Below are positions 61,191 through 64,000 of a stretch of 64,000 nt of DNA, in pieces. The notes beneath the pieces are model-generated. The model ran no database searches and had not been told where the DNA came from. It was given only the letters and a program-made list of their open reading frames with translations. This stretch comes from Acanthosoma haemorrhoidale (taxonomy: Eukaryota; Arthropoda; Insecta; Hemiptera; Acanthosomatidae), in contig OV884009.1 of assembly GCA_930367205.1 (NCBI GenBank), positions 37,829,841 through 37,893,840 on the forward strand, written 5' to 3'. Positions within the stretch are counted from its first letter, which is position 1; each line of letters starts with the position of its first letter. The position numbers and the translations under genes were made by a program.

Positions 61191-62193
61191 CTATTATTAA
61201 TAATTGTGCTATATTACTATATCTAAGCTTAGAATGGTTTGTTCAATTTAATTATAGTTTTATAATTAACAGCACCACGTGTGTTAAGATATTGACTATA
61301 GGGCTAGTTTCTGAAAATTTTAACTTTGAATTAGTATTTGCATTTAATTTGTAGGCATACTTACATAAACTTTTGAATTGTGCCCGTTTCATCAGGTGTT
61401 TAATTTAGGCCTTAGTGTGACATGATTCTATTCTGTAGCAAATCAATGGAATTTACTATTATTTATTGGTGAAAAACACATTATTCTTATGGGGATATCG
61501 AAAACATTAATTCTGCCATAAAGGACTTCATTAAAATCTTGATGCAGAACATAGGTTTAACGTTGGATTTTCTGTGAGATTTCAACGCCTTTCTTTGAGA
61601 TAGGAAGGTGTCAACGGCACAACTCGTACCAAATTTCAACGCACTTACGTTCTCATCTGTGTCATTATTATTACATACATGTTATCGTCTGTTTGTATGT
61701 TTCTTCTGAGCGAGCTATCGTAAAAATCCTTCAATGGGTATGAAATTTCAAATATTTTTTCCAAAAATACTTCGGAATATGATGATTTGTTGGTTGAAAT
61801 TCAGTAACGGGAGCCATTGAAAAAAAAAAAAAAAAACGCTGAATTTTACCCACTTTGAATGTTATTTAAAGTTCTCATTTTTTTTACATCTAGAATGGTT
61901 GAGATAGTTTAAAAATCGCTGACCATAAATACCCAGTATTTTTGTTCACAATTACATATGAATTTTTAAGAAAGTCACGCCAAGCCATGCTAGGGTACCG
62001 TCAAACGGGTGACATATTGCGCATGGAGTGAGGATTATGAGATTAGCTTCCTGACTAAAGTGGCAATTATGACTACGAAGGTCCTGCATTGTTTGGGGGT
62101 GGGGAAGAATTTTCTGTCGTATCGTTCTTTAAAGTTTCTTCACTTTTATCTGGATTATATACATATAACAGAACAAAGAATAATTTAATTTTA
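61191..62193. other. AT-rich DNA
   Basis: Nothing was recognised. Confidence 0.3.
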
Positions 62194-62292
62194 TACATAG
62201 GTGGTCTGAAAAGTTTCCGACCTCAACATGAAGATGGTAATAAAATAAATAAAAGCTTTGTTAAGTCGGAAACTTTTCAGACCACCCTCGTA
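62194..62292. mobile_element. 99-bp mariner MITE
   Basis: Perfect 22-bp inverted repeats GGTGGTCTGAAAAGTTTCCG(AC) at 62200-62221 and 62265-62286 extend to TACATA and CTCGTA at the outer ends. A TA sits at each border, as for mariner insertion. Only 43 bp separate the arms, so there is no transposase. Confidence 0.85.
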
Positions 62293-63215
62293 GATCGATT
62301 GACGCATTCATTCAAATAAAATTTTATAACATTAGACATTGCCTCAAAAAATTGATTATGTTACTATATCCTCACGAACCTTCAAAACCCAACTCTCCCA
62401 ACACCTCACAGTCTAGTTTGGTAACGATTTATTCGTTGTATTATATTTACATACTTTTATTATTGCATTTATTATTTTTTTTTTTTATCACATTGTCTGC
62501 TATAAATATATGTATATAGGTGTTTCGCTGGCACCTTCTATTGTTTTTACAATTGTTTATCTTGTATCTTATTTTATTAATTCAGTGGTTTTCATTTAAT
62601 GCCGCATTGTATTGTACAGACTTCTTTGTATTGTTGTTAGTTTGTATGTGAATCCATCTATGACTTTATGTGCTAAATGGAATATATTTTTATTTATGTT
62701 CAGCTTTATTGTATTTTTCCTGATGAAATTTGAGCCGGTTAACGAAAACTAAAATAATTTGAACAATGAAAAAAAAATGTATAGGCAACCGATCCTCGAA
62801 GCTACTTGTTACTTAATAGTAAATGGGCGGATCTAGACGTTTGCTAATTTATTTAAATTCCATTGCAAAATAAATGGTGCCTGTTGGACAGCCCCTCGCT
62901 GCTCCCCCAAGCGGAGCTACGGTTGGTATTTTTTTCCGCTGAAAGGAAACAGCTCGACCTTGGCAGCATAAAGGTCAATGCTACTGAACAACATAAAGCA
63001 CACTCCGTGTGTTGTCATAAATGCATTTCAAACTATATCATCTGTAACCACTCGATACTGTTGCTAATCGGATATCGCTATGTTTTTCGACCATCATCTT
63101 CAGGCCCGATGGCCTAATCTACGAAGACCTATCAAATAAGGACAAACCATTTTCACTTCTCGATAGCATTATCTTTCCAGTTCGTTTATTTATTTTATCC
63201 CTTCTAACGGGGTTT
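62293..63215. other. AT-rich DNA
   Basis: Nothing was recognised. A plus-strand ORF at 62863-63117 has no recognisable domain. Confidence 0.3.
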
Positions 63216-63218
63216 TGA

Positions 63219-63600
63219 TTCATCCGCCGGAGACGCATCAAGTTTTTTGACTCGTTGCAGCACCTAACCAACCCAGTGTTTAACACTATGGCCCCACCAC
63301 CCCTTCCGCATCGATGGCAACAGACTGTCGGGGAAAAGTTGGGTTAAGAATTAGTATGTAAGCTAGCTTTAAGTTTGATCAAAAAGGTGAGCCCCATCAC
63401 CTTTATTAGTCAGTTTAGTCCAGTCATAATGTGTATCATTATATTTGTTTATTTATTATATAATTTTTATAAAATAACAAAGCCTGTATATAATGTAGCG
63501 ATGCTACAGGAAATATAAAAATAATTTGTAAATAGATTCGCCTGTGGATCTATAATTATCTGTAAATTTAAAGGGGCTATGAAAGAAAAAAAAACGGGGT
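63219..63600 (+). mobile_element. Jockey-type LINE 3' end, third copy
   Basis: The frame reads FIRRRRIKFFDSLQHLTNPV, then PLPHRWQQTVGEKLG and TAA at about 63345, matching the ends of the fragments at 46530-47591. The 3' UTR follows with the hairpin GGTGAGCCCCATCACC at 63388 and an A-rich end. It is 5'-truncated and inactive. Confidence 0.8.
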
Positions 63601-64000
63601 TTTGGAAATCGGTTCTAGCGGCTATTTAAGAATTAATCTAGGGATTCACTTCAGCTACTCTGGAAGTACCAATAAGGGAAAACCAACCTCTTCGAAAAAA
63701 ACCCGATAAGAAGCGATGAATTTGTTTCAAACAGTAATTATAAAATCTTTATTACCCTGGAACTATGTCCTTTAAGAACAAACATTATCACTAATAGCAT
63801 CAGCATCAGTCCACCTTAAAATATACAATGTACAAATAAAACACTTAAAAAAAATAAAATTAAATAAATGTAAACCAAAAAAATATTAAGCTAATAAAAT
63901 ATCGCTCGCACACACGAATTAATACATCAACATGTAAATGCATGTATACCTAGATTTACACATAAATAAAAATAATCCAAGTACCATTATATAATAATCT
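63601..64000. other. AT-rich DNA to the window end
   Basis: Nothing was recognised. Confidence 0.3.

Overview
This is a eukaryotic nuclear window. It is AT-rich, has spliced genes with GT..AG introns, and is crowded with arthropod-type transposable elements (hAT, mariner, Jockey-like LINEs, Ty3/Gypsy, tRNA-derived SINE). An invertebrate, most likely an arthropod such as an insect or copepod, is the best guess. That is inference; no species marker was found.

Layout. (1) 1-1076: left flank, with a LINE 3' end and the last coding exon (1012-1141) of an unidentified plus-strand gene. (2) 1077-33054: a near-identical direct tandem array with a period of about 9.42 kb, three full units and a fourth rearranged one. 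Each full unit carries a complete four-exon gene that I recognise as SRP14, the 14-kDa subunit of the signal recognition particle Alu domain. It also carries an inverted-repeat MITE-like element, a minus-strand relic of a transposon-like protein family, a LINE 3' end and a dead hAT transposon. Units 1-3 have identical SRP14 coding sequence. Unit 4 lost SRP14 in a 3.65-kb deletion and stops inside the hAT element. (3) 33397-39412: a GC-rich Ty3/Gypsy LTR retrotransposon on the minus strand, with very short LTRs and gag, protease, RT/RNase H and integrase regions broken by a few small lesions. A 312-bp TC microsatellite follows. (4) 39.9-48.4 kb: AT-rich DNA with nested inverted repeats that repeatedly contain a hammerhead-like hairpin motif, two head-to-tail Jockey-type LINE 3' ends, and a tRNA-like SINE. 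(5) 48.4-64 kb: mostly featureless AT-rich DNA. It holds a GC-rich candidate first coding exon (51921-52010, with splice donor), LINE 3' ends, mariner traces including a 99-bp mariner MITE, and short tandem repeats.

The main biological point is the recent tandem amplification of a locus encoding an SRP14-like protein. The copies are so alike that the event is either very recent, homogenised, or partly an assembly effect. The second is a dispersed family of short hairpin motifs resembling hammerhead ribozyme cores, lying in inverted pairs.
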